A stretch of 14,096 bases of DNA from CAZCQP01 sp964500895 (GTDB taxonomy: Bacteria; Bacillota; Clostridia; Lachnospirales; JAISER01): positions 1 to 14,096 of the forward strand of contig CAZCQP010000059.1 of the NCBI GenBank assembly GCA_964500895.1, read 5' to 3'. The notes under the pieces were generated by a model. That model had not been told where the DNA came from. It did not search any database and worked only from the letters and a program-made list of their open reading frames with translations. Below are positions 6,509 through 14,078 of this stretch, piece after piece (position 1 is the stretch's first letter; each line of letters begins with the position of its first letter). The position numbers were made by a program, and so were the translations under genes.

Positions 6509-7450
6509 TTATTTGCTTTCCGGCTTAAACCCCACGGCCTCACTAATGATGTAAATGGGGCGGCTTTTAATTTCTTCAAAAATCCGGCCCACATATTCCC
6601 CCATTAACCCCAGCATCATCAGCACAATACCCTGGGTAAACAGCACGGCAGCCATGGTGGAAGCCCACCCGGTTACCGTTTGCCCCGCCAGCTTTTGAAA
6701 CAAGACCACAATTAAAAATATAAAACTTCCAGCTGATATAAAGCTTCCAAAATACGTGGCTAGCCGCAAAGGTTTATAGGAAAAAGCCGTAATGCCGTCC
6801 AAGGCCAGTTTAAGCATCTTGTTTAAGGGGTACTTGGTTTCCCCTGCCAGCCGCTCATCCCGTTTATAGGCATACGCCGTTTGCTTAAACCCTACCCAGC
6901 TCACCAGCCCACGCACATACCGCCCCCGTTCGTGCAAGCTTTTCATGGCATCACACACTTTGCGGTCTATTAAACGAAAGTCCCCGGTGTCCACGGGAAT
7001 GTCCACGCTGGTCATATGCTTTAAAAAGCGGTAGAACAAAGCAGCGGTCATTTTTTTGAATGTGCTTTCCCCTTTTCTGGAGATGCGTTGGCCATAAACC
7101 ACTTCAAAGCCTTGCCGCCACAGCTTGGCCATTTCTGGAATCACTTCCGGCGGGTCTTGCAAGTCTGCATCAATGATGATGATGGCTTCACCAGCGGCCA
7201 TGTCCATCCCGGCGGTGATGGCTGCCTGATGCCCAAAGTTTCTTGAGAAACGTAAAAACTGCACCCGCTGGTCTTTTTCCTGTAGCTCTTTTAACAGGAC
7301 GGGTGTTTTATCCCTGCTGCCGTCATCCACAAACAGCAAAGCATATGGCTCTCCCATGCCCTCCATCACTCGGGTTAACCGTTCATAACATACGTTTAAC
7401 ACTGCTTCTTCATTATATACCGGCACCACGACCGTAAATACTTCGCCCAT
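6509..7450 (-). CDS. GT2 family glycosyltransferase, polyprenyl-phosphate sugar synthase type (GtrB/DPM1-like)
   Basis: Enzymes of this type move a sugar from a nucleotide donor to polyprenyl phosphate on the inner face of the membrane. The 313-aa protein has a cytoplasmic GT-A domain with VVPVYNEE (8-15), VDDGS (41-45), RNFGHQAAITAG (70-81) and DADLQDPPE (94-102, metal and donor binding). RDERLAGETKYPLNKM (197-212) is a family block. Two membrane helices follow (about 233-254 and 264-287), then GLMGEYVGRIFEE (281-293) and a tail. The start at 7448-7450 has GAGGTG 4 bases upstream; an in-frame ATG at 7460-7462 is a weaker alternative. It begins 14 bases after the stop of the large GT-C protein, so they are co-transcribed. 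That pairing suggests it supplies the lipid-linked sugar. The sugar itself cannot be read from the sequence. Confidence 0.92.
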   Translation of the reverse strand: MGEVFTVVVPVYNEEAVLNVCYERLTRVMEGMGEPYALLFVDDGSRDKTPVLLKELQEKDQRVQFLRFSRNFGHQAAITAGMDMAAGEAIIIIDADLQDPPEVIPEMAKLWRQGFEVVYGQRISRKGESTFKKMTAALFYRFLKHMTSVDIPVDTGDFRLIDRKVCDAMKSLHERGRYVRGLVSWVGFKQTAYAYKRDERLAGETKYPLNKMLKLALDGITAFSYKPLRLATYFGSFISAGSFIFLIVVLFQKLAGQTVTGWASTMAAVLFTQGIVLMMLGLMGEYVGRIFEEIKSRPIYIISEAVGFKPESK

Positions 7451-7464
7451 AGCCCACCTCATGA

Positions 7465-10425
7465 TTATATCAATTGCCAGCTGGGCAGCCAGCGTAACCA
7501 TTGCACCCAGTCCCGCAAAATCGGCATTCCACTTAACACGGGGTAGAACAAAACAAACAACGCTAACACCACCGCCCCGTACGCCCACACAGCCCGCTTA
7601 CTTACAGGCCATACCACTTGCTGTAACCCGTAACAAACCATGGCAATTAAAAATGGTACGCAAGGAAAATAATGGTAAATGAAAGTAACCCGGGTCACCA
7701 GCACCCAGGGCAACAACTGTGCCCCAAAGGCGATAAGCAGGATGATTGCCGTATGGTCATCATGCCACTTCCACGCCCGGTACAAACAATAGAACAGCGC
7801 CAAAATCCCTGGCCACCATATGGCTGGGTTGCCGAATGCACTAATGCCCTCATATATATTATAGCCCAAACTTCCGGCATAATAAAAGATGGGGCGTAAA
7901 TTTAACATCCAAGACCACCAGCCGGATGCAAAAGGATGCCCTTCCTTCAAGGTGGAGTGGTAGTTGAACATGGCAGTCTGGTTATCTAGAATGCTAGCCA
8001 AACCCTGTTTGCCAGGGGTTTGCAAGTAAGGAATATACGATAAAGCGTAAATGCATAGTGGCAGCACCACAAAAGCCAGCACACAAAAGCCGCATGTCTG
8101 CCACGCTTCCTTTGGCTTTAAAGCGCCGGAAACCAATTGCCGGTACAGCGCCCAAAAAAACAGCACGGCAAGCCCAGCGGCACCATAAACCCCCGGCCAT
8201 TTAGAGGCGATGGCCAACCCCATAAAAGCGCCGGAAGCCAAAAGGGGTGTGAGCCTGTGCCAAAAAGGTTTATCCGATGCTTGTTGGGCTTCGGTGATAT
8301 ACACCACCATAAAGTAGGTCATGCATAGAATGAACAGGGTGATGTAAGAGTCTATGGTGGCAATACGGGTTTGAGCAAAGTGCATGAAATCAAACGCCAA
8401 CAAAAAAGCGGCGAAAAAAGCAAAAAAGGTACTTTTAAACAACCGTTTGCCCAGAGCGTACATGGGCAAAAGCATGAGAATGCCCGCCAATGTCCCCATA
8501 AACCGGTAGCCAAAAGGGTTCATGCCAAAAAGCATGATTCCCCAGGAAATAATCACTTTCCCCAAGGGCGGATGTGTCCATTCAAACACAGGCAGGTGGT
8601 GAATAAACTCATAGGCGGTACGGGCGTGGTAAATCTCATCGAAATAGGTACTGTTGCGGTAACTGGGCCGCAGGGGCACCAACCGCTGCTCATCCGTAAG
8701 CCCCTCTCCGCCTGTGCTAACCGCCAACACCGGCAATACTTTTTCTTCGTAAATAAACCCCATTTCAAGCAAAGAAAGATTGTTTGTAAGCGGGGTGACC
8801 TTCACATACCGGCCTTCACCTTCAAAAGGCAGATTCTTCCATGCAAAGACGGAAGCCGTTTCCCCTGTTTCCACGTACTGCCAGTTTTCACCGTCTGGGG
8901 AAATGGAGAGGGCAAAGGTGTCCCCAATGGCTTCCCCGGTCATGAAGGTCATGTGGGTCACTGGGGTCACTTGCCCAAAATCTATAATGGCATCCTGCCC
9001 CTGCCCCGGTCGCCAGCCGGATTCTGGAGCGGCTTTGTCTCCCAGATTGTAGAAAGCAATACAAGCATACACCACCATCAACCCGCCGCAAAGCAGCCAA
9101 TCCCGTTTGGTCATGCTCGGTCCGTCCTGACCTTTTTCTATAGAGATAGCTTTAGCTGGCCGTTGTTTAACGGGCTTCTCCCTTACCTGAACACCCCTTG
9201 AAAACAGCACAAACGCCCCAGCAATGCTTAAGCAGGCCAGCAGTACATTTAAAAAGGATATGGTGGGCATGTTACGGGCCAGCAACGTATAATCGTAACC
9301 GTTATAAGCAGCCTTCAATACATCTGCACAGTTGACAAACAACGTGCCGGCCAACCCTGCATAAAAAAACAGCAAGGCCTTTCGGTTGCTGTATATAAAT
9401 GCAAACAGCAAAAACACCAAAGCCGGAAAAACGTAACGTTCATGCATTTTCACAGAAAAGTTAAAGGTTAAAATAAAAATTAATGCGGATACAAAATAAA
9501 AATTGGCTTTGGAATGATTGCGCTCTAGCAAAAAGATAGACAGCAACACAATGCCGTTAATGAAAATCATGCCCCATGTGCCGTAAGTAAAAAATAAAAA
9601 TGGGCGGGATATGTCTACCCAGTTTGCCCCCAGTAAGGCGTAGAGGTTATAGGCGTTCACTGTGGCGTAAGGGTAAGAAGTTAAAGTTTCCCGGTATTGA
9701 TGGATGATGGGTGCCAAGTTGAACCCTTTAGTAAATGGCAGAATGAGTACGGTAAAAACCAACAAACAAATGAAACCGTCTACACACAGCTTTTTAAATG
9801 CTGATAAACGGTTGGCAGCGTTAAACACCCCGTAAAAAGCATCGTATAAAAAGATGGGGGTAAGCATCAGCGCTTGGGGTTTCACCAGTACAGCCAGTGT
9901 AAAAAGCAAATAACTTGCTCTTTTTTTGTTTTCCACCACAAAATAAACCGCCAACAAAAGCAGCAGTGTGTACACACTGTCCACCTGCCCCCATATGGCC
10001 GAATTGAGCACCACGGGTGGGCAAAAAACATAGGCAAAAGCCAGCAGCCATGCCCATTGTAGCTTCAAATGGCCGTGGTCACAAGCTACTTTAAAAATAA
10101 AAACGCCCGTGATCAAGTCGCAAACCATGGCGGGTGTTTGTATCATGGCCGTAAACCCTGGGCTGTTCATGCTTAACCCAAAAGCATGACGCAACCCCCC
10201 CACCAGGTACAGCACCCACATATACCCCGGCGGATAGTCTGTAAAAACATCTTGGGTATAGAAATTGGATAATCCGCCTTCAAATAGCATACTGCTCCAA
10301 TATTTAAAGGTGTTTAAGTCGCTTTCAAATGCCAAGTGCCCATTGCAAAAATACAGCCGTAGCGCCAGCCCAAAAAACACCAGCAAAATGCCGCCCAGCC
10401 AAAAATTCGTTTTGTTTTTTTCCAA
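7465..10425 (-). CDS. Large two-part GT-C membrane glycosyltransferase: N-terminal GT-C-like region, discoidin-like domain, C-terminal PMT (GT39-like)
   Basis: The 986-aa polytopic protein has three parts. Residues 1-410 form a GT-C-like membrane region with ESDLNTFKYWS (34-44), TDYPPGY (62-68) and SAIWGQVDSVYTLL (142-155), resembling ALG/PIG-type lipid-sugar mannosyltransferases. Residues about 465-565 read as a soluble beta domain of discoidin (F5/8 type C) character (DFGQVTPVTHMTF, SISPDGENW, RYVKV). Residues 585-970 match PMT protein O-mannosyltransferases: YFDEIYHARTAYE (594-606, acidic pair D596-E597), EWTHPPLGK (615-623), RIATIDSY (687-694) and many membrane helices. Such enzymes use polyprenyl-phosphate sugars outside the membrane, fitting the GT2 gene just downstream. 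Start choice is uncertain: a GTG at 10435-10437 overlaps the AAAGGAG site, so the TTG at 10423-10425 (11 bases away) is preferred. The acceptor is unknown. Confidence 0.88.
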   Translation of the reverse strand: MEKNKTNFWLGGILLVFFGLALRLYFCNGHLAFESDLNTFKYWSSMLFEGGLSNFYTQDVFTDYPPGYMWVLYLVGGLRHAFGLSMNSPGFTAMIQTPAMVCDLITGVFIFKVACDHGHLKLQWAWLLAFAYVFCPPVVLNSAIWGQVDSVYTLLLLLAVYFVVENKKRASYLLFTLAVLVKPQALMLTPIFLYDAFYGVFNAANRLSAFKKLCVDGFICLLVFTVLILPFTKGFNLAPIIHQYRETLTSYPYATVNAYNLYALLGANWVDISRPFLFFTYGTWGMIFINGIVLLSIFLLERNHSKANFYFVSALIFILTFNFSVKMHERYVFPALVFLLFAFIYSNRKALLFFYAGLAGTLFVNCADVLKAAYNGYDYTLLARNMPTISFLNVLLACLSIAGAFVLFSRGVQVREKPVKQRPAKAISIEKGQDGPSMTKRDWLLCGGLMVVYACIAFYNLGDKAAPESGWRPGQGQDAIIDFGQVTPVTHMTFMTGEAIGDTFALSISPDGENWQYVETGETASVFAWKNLPFEGEGRYVKVTPLTNNLSLLEMGFIYEEKVLPVLAVSTGGEGLTDEQRLVPLRPSYRNSTYFDEIYHARTAYEFIHHLPVFEWTHPPLGKVIISWGIMLFGMNPFGYRFMGTLAGILMLLPMYALGKRLFKSTFFAFFAAFLLAFDFMHFAQTRIATIDSYITLFILCMTYFMVVYITEAQQASDKPFWHRLTPLLASGAFMGLAIASKWPGVYGAAGLAVLFFWALYRQLVSGALKPKEAWQTCGFCVLAFVVLPLCIYALSYIPYLQTPGKQGLASILDNQTAMFNYHSTLKEGHPFASGWWSWMLNLRPIFYYAGSLGYNIYEGISAFGNPAIWWPGILALFYCLYRAWKWHDDHTAIILLIAFGAQLLPWVLVTRVTFIYHYFPCVPFLIAMVCYGLQQVVWPVSKRAVWAYGAVVLALFVLFYPVLSGMPILRDWVQWLRWLPSWQLI

Positions 10426-10436
10426 TGTAAAAGGCA

Positions 10437-10443
10437 CTCCTTT
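10437..10443 (-). promoter_or_regulatory. Ribosome binding site that decides the start of the GT-C gene
   Basis: AAAGGAG on the minus strand overlaps the first base of a GTG codon in the frame of the GT-C gene. A ribosome bound here could not use that GTG, but could use the TTG 11 bases downstream. Confidence 0.55.
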
Positions 10444-10450
10444 GTAAAAA

Positions 10451-10497
10451 GTTTAAGGGCATATCAACATGCCAAACGTTCATGTTGATATACCCTT
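10451..10497 (-). terminator. Long hairpin between the cysteine-tail gene and the GT-C gene, probable terminator
   Basis: The arms 10455-10471 and 10481-10497 pair over 17 bp with a 9-base loop. In minus-strand RNA the single mismatch seen on the plus strand becomes a U-G pair, so the stem is unbroken, which points to function on this strand. The tail after the stem begins TTAAAC before a run of five T, so the U-tract is imperfect. It follows the stop codon of the cysteine-tail gene by about 27 bases and lies just before the GT-C ribosome binding site. Confidence 0.6.
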
Positions 10498-10523
10498 CCA
10501 GCAGGCAGTTCAAGAGTTTTGTT

Positions 10524-10994
10524 TTAGTTTTCTTTCGGGGTATCGTCGCAGCAGGTGCCTTGCTCACAACAAGAAGCATCCTGTTCGCAGCAGCAACCGT
10601 TGTTGCCGTCTTCGCTGCAAGCGCAGTCTTCCTCTGTGCATGTGCAGCCTTCGTTGCCCTCATCCATGTTCTTTAATGTTTCGTTCAAAGATTTAGAAAT
10701 GTCGTCTGCAATGGATGCGGTTTTCATCACCACGGCTTTGGTGGCATTTTTAAGCTTTGGCTCCATGCCTTTGTACGTAGAACCAATTTTGCCGCCAAAC
10801 TCTTTGGCAAAATTGTCAACTGATTTGGAGAATGCTAAAATCTTGTCCTCCATAGATTCCGTATAGTTGTAGGTGTCCTTTGAATCAAATCCTTCTTCCC
10901 CGAAGGAAAGGGCTTCCAGCAACCTTGTGGCTTCTTCAACCGAAATCTTCCCGTCCTCCACCATGTTGAGCACTTTCATTCTTTCCTTTTTCAT
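10524..10994 (-). CDS. SHOCT-like domain protein with cysteine-rich C-terminal tail
   Basis: The 156-aa protein has an N-terminal helical hairpin KKERMKVLNMVEDGKIS (2-18) followed by VEEATRLLEAL, the pattern of the SHOCT-like domain found in YvlB/LiaX-type proteins. Residues about 45-110 form an amphipathic, charged helical stretch. The tail has 11 cysteines between residues 117 and 149 (C117, C119, C124, C126, C134-136, C142, C143, C148, C149) among acidic residues, which suggests metal binding or a redox role; this is inference. No signal peptide or membrane helix is visible. The start is ATG 10992-10994, with AAGGAGGT at 11002-11009 seven bases upstream; a longer frame would contain this site. 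It starts 28 bases after the prfA stop on the same strand and is probably read from that operon. Exact function unknown. Confidence 0.85.
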   Translation of the reverse strand: MKKERMKVLNMVEDGKISVEEATRLLEALSFGEEGFDSKDTYNYTESMEDKILAFSKSVDNFAKEFGGKIGSTYKGMEPKLKNATKAVVMKTASIADDISKSLNETLKNMDEGNEGCTCTEEDCACSEDGNNGCCCEQDASCCEQGTCCDDTPKEN

Positions 10995-11001
10995 GTGCAA
11001 A

Positions 11002-11009
11002 ACCTCCTT
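11002..11009 (-). promoter_or_regulatory. Ribosome binding site fixing the start of the cysteine-tail gene
   Basis: AAGGAGGT on the minus strand lies 7 bases before the ATG at 10994 and inside the codons of a longer in-frame candidate, which it therefore rules out. Confidence 0.8.
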
Positions 11010-11022
11010 CATTTTAATGTTT

Positions 11023-12087
11023 CTATGCCATTTTGAGTTTTTCTGCCTGATCGTAAGTGATTAAGTGATCCATCATTTCGTCTATGTCCCCATCTAAAAT
11101 GGCGTCTAACCGGTGTAGGGTTAAGCCAATGCGGTGGTCTGTGACCCGGCCTTGGGGGAAGTTGTACGTGCGAATACGCTCGCTTCTGTCCCCTGTGCCT
11201 ACCTGGCTTTTACGTGCGGCGCTAAATTCGGCTTGTTGCTTTTCAAGCTCCATGTCGTAAAGCTTGGCCCGCAAAATTTTAATGGCCTTGTCTTTGTTTT
11301 TAAGCTGAGATTTTTCGTCCTGGCAAGACACCACAATCCCAGAAGGCATATGGGTCACCCGCACGGCAGAGTCTGTGGTGTTAACACTTTGGCCGCCGTT
11401 GCCAGAGGAACGGAACACGTCAATGCGCAGGTCGTTTAAATCCAGGTCCACGTCCACGTCTTCTGCTTCCGGCAGCACAGCCACCGTTACCGTAGAGGTA
11501 TGAATACGCCCGCTGGATTCTGTTACGGGAATGCGTTGTACCCGGTGGACACCGCTTTCATATTTTAACCGGGAATACGCCCCCTGGCCGTTAATTTGAA
11601 ACACCACTTCTTTAAAGCCGCCAGAGTCACTTTCATTCAAGCTTAACAGTTCTGCCTTCCAGCGCCGTCCTTCTGCGTAACGGTTGTACATCCGGTAAAG
11701 GTCTGCGGCAAACAATGCCGCTTCGTCGCCCCCTGCTCCGCCTCTAATTTCCACAATAACGTTTTTTTCGTCGTTGGGGTCTTTGGGCAACAGAAGTATA
11801 CGCAGTTTGTCTTTTAAACATTCCAAATTTTCTTGATTTTCCTTTAATTCTTCTTTTACCAGCTGTTTAAAGTCCTCGTCCAAGCTTTCGCCCAGCATGT
11901 CTTTAGCGTCCACTATAGCGGTTTTCGTTTTTTCATACAGGCGATATGTTTCCACAATGGGGGTTAAATCGCTGTACTCCTTCATCAACTGCCGCCATTT
12001 GGTTTGGTCTGCAATCACTTCAGGGTCGTTTACACTTTCTGCCAGCCGGACAAACTTGTGCTCCAGCTCTTCTAACCGGTCAAACAT
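11023..12087 (-). CDS. prfA: Peptide chain release factor 1
   Basis: RF1 recognises UAA and UAG stop codons and triggers release of the finished protein. The 354-aa protein shows the PVT codon-recognition tripeptide (187-189, in RIPVTESSGRIHTS), the catalytic GGQ (231-233, in SSGNGGQSVN), VEIRGGAGGDEA (112-123) and the C-terminal RIRTYNFPQGRVTDHR. The PVT motif distinguishes it from RF2, which has SPF. The start is ATG 12085-12087 with AAAGGA 9 bases upstream; a TTG six codons earlier is less likely because that site lies inside it. It starts 14 bases after the prmC stop. PrmC methylates Gln233 of the GGQ, so the two genes form a functional pair. Confidence 0.97.
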   Translation of the reverse strand: MFDRLEELEHKFVRLAESVNDPEVIADQTKWRQLMKEYSDLTPIVETYRLYEKTKTAIVDAKDMLGESLDEDFKQLVKEELKENQENLECLKDKLRILLLPKDPNDEKNVIVEIRGGAGGDEAALFAADLYRMYNRYAEGRRWKAELLSLNESDSGGFKEVVFQINGQGAYSRLKYESGVHRVQRIPVTESSGRIHTSTVTVAVLPEAEDVDVDLDLNDLRIDVFRSSGNGGQSVNTTDSAVRVTHMPSGIVVSCQDEKSQLKNKDKAIKILRAKLYDMELEKQQAEFSAARKSQVGTGDRSERIRTYNFPQGRVTDHRIGLTLHRLDAILDGDIDEMMDHLITYDQAEKLKMA

Positions 12088-12101
12088 AACTCCAATTCCT
12101 T

Positions 12102-12974
12102 TCAAATATCTATAGGCGTATACCGGGCAGTGACCACTCTGGAATGCCCCGCCAGATCTTTTTTAATATTTATGCTTTCAAACTGATTGTGTTCCAATAT
12201 ATGACACACGGCTTCCCCTTGATTATACCCAATTTCCAACCCTAGCCATCCCCCGGGCTTTAAATAGCCGGCGCAACCCTGGGCAATGGCCCGGTAAAAG
12301 TACAGGCCGTCTATGCCACCGGATAAGGCGGCCATGGGTTCATAATCTGCCACATTGGGGTCAAGGCCGGAAAGCTCGTCCGCTGCTATATAAGGAGGGT
12401 TGGAGAGTAGAAGGTCGTATGGTTCTACAGGTCTAGGAAGCTGGTTGAACATGTTGCTTTTCACCCAGTTTATACGGCTGCCCACATGATGCAAAGTGGC
12501 GTTTTGTGCGGCCACTTGTAGGGCAGCTTGGCTAATGTCTACCCCAGTTACATGCACTTCCGGGCAGTAGTGGGCCACAGAGACGGCAATGCACCCAGAA
12601 CCCACCCCCAGTTCTAAAACATGGGTTGCATTGTGGCTTTGAATGTGGTTTATGGCCCATTCCACCAACGTTTCAGTATCCGGCCGGGGAATAAGCACAT
12701 GTTCGTTCACCTTAAAGGTGAGCGACATAAATTCGCATTCTTGCGTAATATAGGCCACAGGCATATGGACGGCCCGCTTGTTCATATATTGCCGATATAG
12801 TGCTTCTTGGGCTGGGGTAAGCAGAACGTCTCCGTTGGTCAACAAGTATGTCTGGCTGTTGCCGGTGGCTGCCTTCAAGAGCACCCGGGCATCCAACAAG
12901 GGGCTATCAATGCCATGTGCCGCTAAAAAAGCCCTTCCCCAACCCAGCTGTGCTTGTATGCTATTGTGCTTCAT
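12102..12974 (-). CDS. prmC: Release factor glutamine methyltransferase PrmC
   Basis: PrmC (HemK) uses S-adenosylmethionine to methylate the glutamine of the release-factor GGQ motif. The 290-aa protein has an N-terminal helical substrate-binding domain (1-85), then IPRPDTETLVEWA (95-107), the SAM-binding ELGVGSGCIA (121-130), the VDIS acidic position (145-148), and the catalytic NPPY (192-195) that holds the glutamine amide. ELGVGSG has Val where Thr is common. The start is ATG 12972-12974, with GAGGT about 8-9 bases upstream; the frame is open farther up, but those Met codons precede or contain the ribosome binding site. It overlaps the end of the DUF1385 gene by 14 bases, so translation is probably coupled. 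Confidence 0.96.
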   Translation of the reverse strand: MKHNSIQAQLGWGRAFLAAHGIDSPLLDARVLLKAATGNSQTYLLTNGDVLLTPAQEALYRQYMNKRAVHMPVAYITQECEFMSLTFKVNEHVLIPRPDTETLVEWAINHIQSHNATHVLELGVGSGCIAVSVAHYCPEVHVTGVDISQAALQVAAQNATLHHVGSRINWVKSNMFNQLPRPVEPYDLLLSNPPYIAADELSGLDPNVADYEPMAALSGGIDGLYFYRAIAQGCAGYLKPGGWLGLEIGYNQGEAVCHILEHNQFESINIKKDLAGHSRVVTARYTPIDI

Positions 12975-13908
12975 GAACCAAAACCTCATGCATAGCAGCG
13001 ATGGCAATTTCAATTTGCCCTTCGTCCGGCTCTTTCGTGGTGATTTTTTGCAGGCACATCCCCGGATAGCTAATGATGGAAACCAGGGCAGAGTCGTTCT
13101 TGCCTGCCCAGCGGATCAGTTCGTAAGACAGCCCGGCAATGAAAGGCACCAACACAATACGGTAAACAAAGCGCATAAGCACCACATCCGTGCGAACAAA
13201 AAAGAAAACCACCATGCTCACCAGCATCACCAATATAAGGAAGCTGGTGCCGCAACGTTTGTGTATACGGGTATGTTTTTGTACATTTTCAACAGTTAAA
13301 TCTTCGCCGCTTTCAAAACAGTTAATGGTTTTATGCTCGGCGCCATGGTAGGCAAACACCCGCTGAATGTCTTTAGACTGGGCAATAAGGGAAACATAAC
13401 CCACTAAAATGCCAATGCGCAAAAGCCCCTCTGCAATGCTTAAAATCCACGTTCTTTCCTGAATAATCGGTTTTAAAAAACCGGCTAAAAAAGTGGGCAG
13501 CAGTATAAACAAGCCAATAGACAGTACAATTGCTATGGAAACACTGAAAAACAGCAAGGCATCGTTCAACTTATCGCCAAATATTTTCGTTAAAAATCGC
13601 TCCACCTTATCGTCCGGGTTGTTCATTTCCTCTTCCGGCATGGCCAGTTCGGCAGACTGGGTAATGATTTGCATTCCAATAACCATAGAATCTACAAACG
13701 CCACCACACCCCGCAGCAAAGGCAACGCCAGAAACTTGTATTTATCGGTTAAAGGGGTTAAGTCTTTCTTTACAATGGCAATGTCTTTGTCCGGCTTGCG
13801 CACAGCCATGGCGTACATGTGCTTGCCGCGCATCATAACACCTTCAATGACGGCCTGTCCGCCAATGGAAGTGGGGCGTATATCCTGCTTCATTTGAGAT
13901 TCGTTCAT
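12961..13908 (-). CDS. DUF1385 (YqhQ-like) integral membrane protein
   Basis: This 315-aa protein belongs to the DUF1385 family; its molecular role is not established. The family's N-terminal block GGQAVIEGVMMRG (16-28) is present, as are AYHGAEHKTI (186-195) and HTRIHKRCGTSFL (212-224). Hydrophobic segments at about 117-142, 155-175, 219-238 and 247-264 indicate at least four membrane helices, with the His-rich blocks between the second and third. Conserved His, Glu and Cys in these blocks could bind metal, but that is a guess. The ATG at 13906-13908 follows GAAGGGA by 8 bases. It is the first gene of the DUF1385-prmC-prfA run and has its own promoter. I recall this order as common in Clostridia, which often have rpmE nearby. 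Confidence 0.92.
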   Translation of the reverse strand: MNESQMKQDIRPTSIGGQAVIEGVMMRGKHMYAMAVRKPDKDIAIVKKDLTPLTDKYKFLALPLLRGVVAFVDSMVIGMQIITQSAELAMPEEEMNNPDDKVERFLTKIFGDKLNDALLFFSVSIAIVLSIGLFILLPTFLAGFLKPIIQERTWILSIAEGLLRIGILVGYVSLIAQSKDIQRVFAYHGAEHKTINCFESGEDLTVENVQKHTRIHKRCGTSFLILVMLVSMVVFFFVRTDVVLMRFVYRIVLVPFIAGLSYELIRWAGKNDSALVSIISYPGMCLQKITTKEPDEGQIEIAIAAMHEVLVHEAQ

Positions 13909-13940
13909 ATACTGTGTCCCTTCAACTTACTAGTCTAAGG

Positions 13941-13969
13941 ATTATACCCCAGAATGAAAATTCTTGCAA
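13941..13969 (-). promoter_or_regulatory. Sigma-A promoter for the DUF1385-prmC-prfA operon
   Basis: On the minus strand TTGCAA (13969-13964) and a consensus TATAAT (13946-13941) are 17 bases apart. Transcription would start near 13934, about 26 bases before the ATG. A short inverted repeat AGAAT-GAAA-ATTCT lies in and beside the spacer. Confidence 0.75.
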
Positions 13970-14023
13970 TACCTGTACCACCACAAACCCACGAAGTATG
14001 CTGAAAACCATTTTTATTTCTCC

Positions 14024-14052
14024 TTGACTTTTCTCTTATACTCTGCTATAAT
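14024..14052 (+). promoter_or_regulatory. Strong sigma-A promoter for the tRNA gene
   Basis: TTGACT (14024-14029) and TATAAT (14047-14052) are 17 bases apart, with TGC just before the -10 (extended -10). Transcription would begin near 14059, 20 bases before the tRNA. This is the best promoter in the window and is typical of stable RNA genes. Confidence 0.88.
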
Positions 14053-14078
14053 CCCTTTCAGTAATCAAATAGCCATTT

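Noticed and set aside
7451..7588. N-terminal extension of the GT2 protein
   Set aside because: It runs into the coding end of the GT-C gene, and the GT-A domain starts cleanly at the Met with a GAGGTG site in front.
8371..9201. A 276-codon plus-strand open frame
   Set aside because: It lies wholly antisense to the GT-C gene, has no family resemblance, is rich in His, Lys and Pro, and the minus-strand frame carries clear domains.
10469..10696. Short Cys/Arg-rich plus-strand frames opposite the cysteine-tail gene
   Set aside because: They arise from the antisense of the Cys-rich tail and have no start signals.
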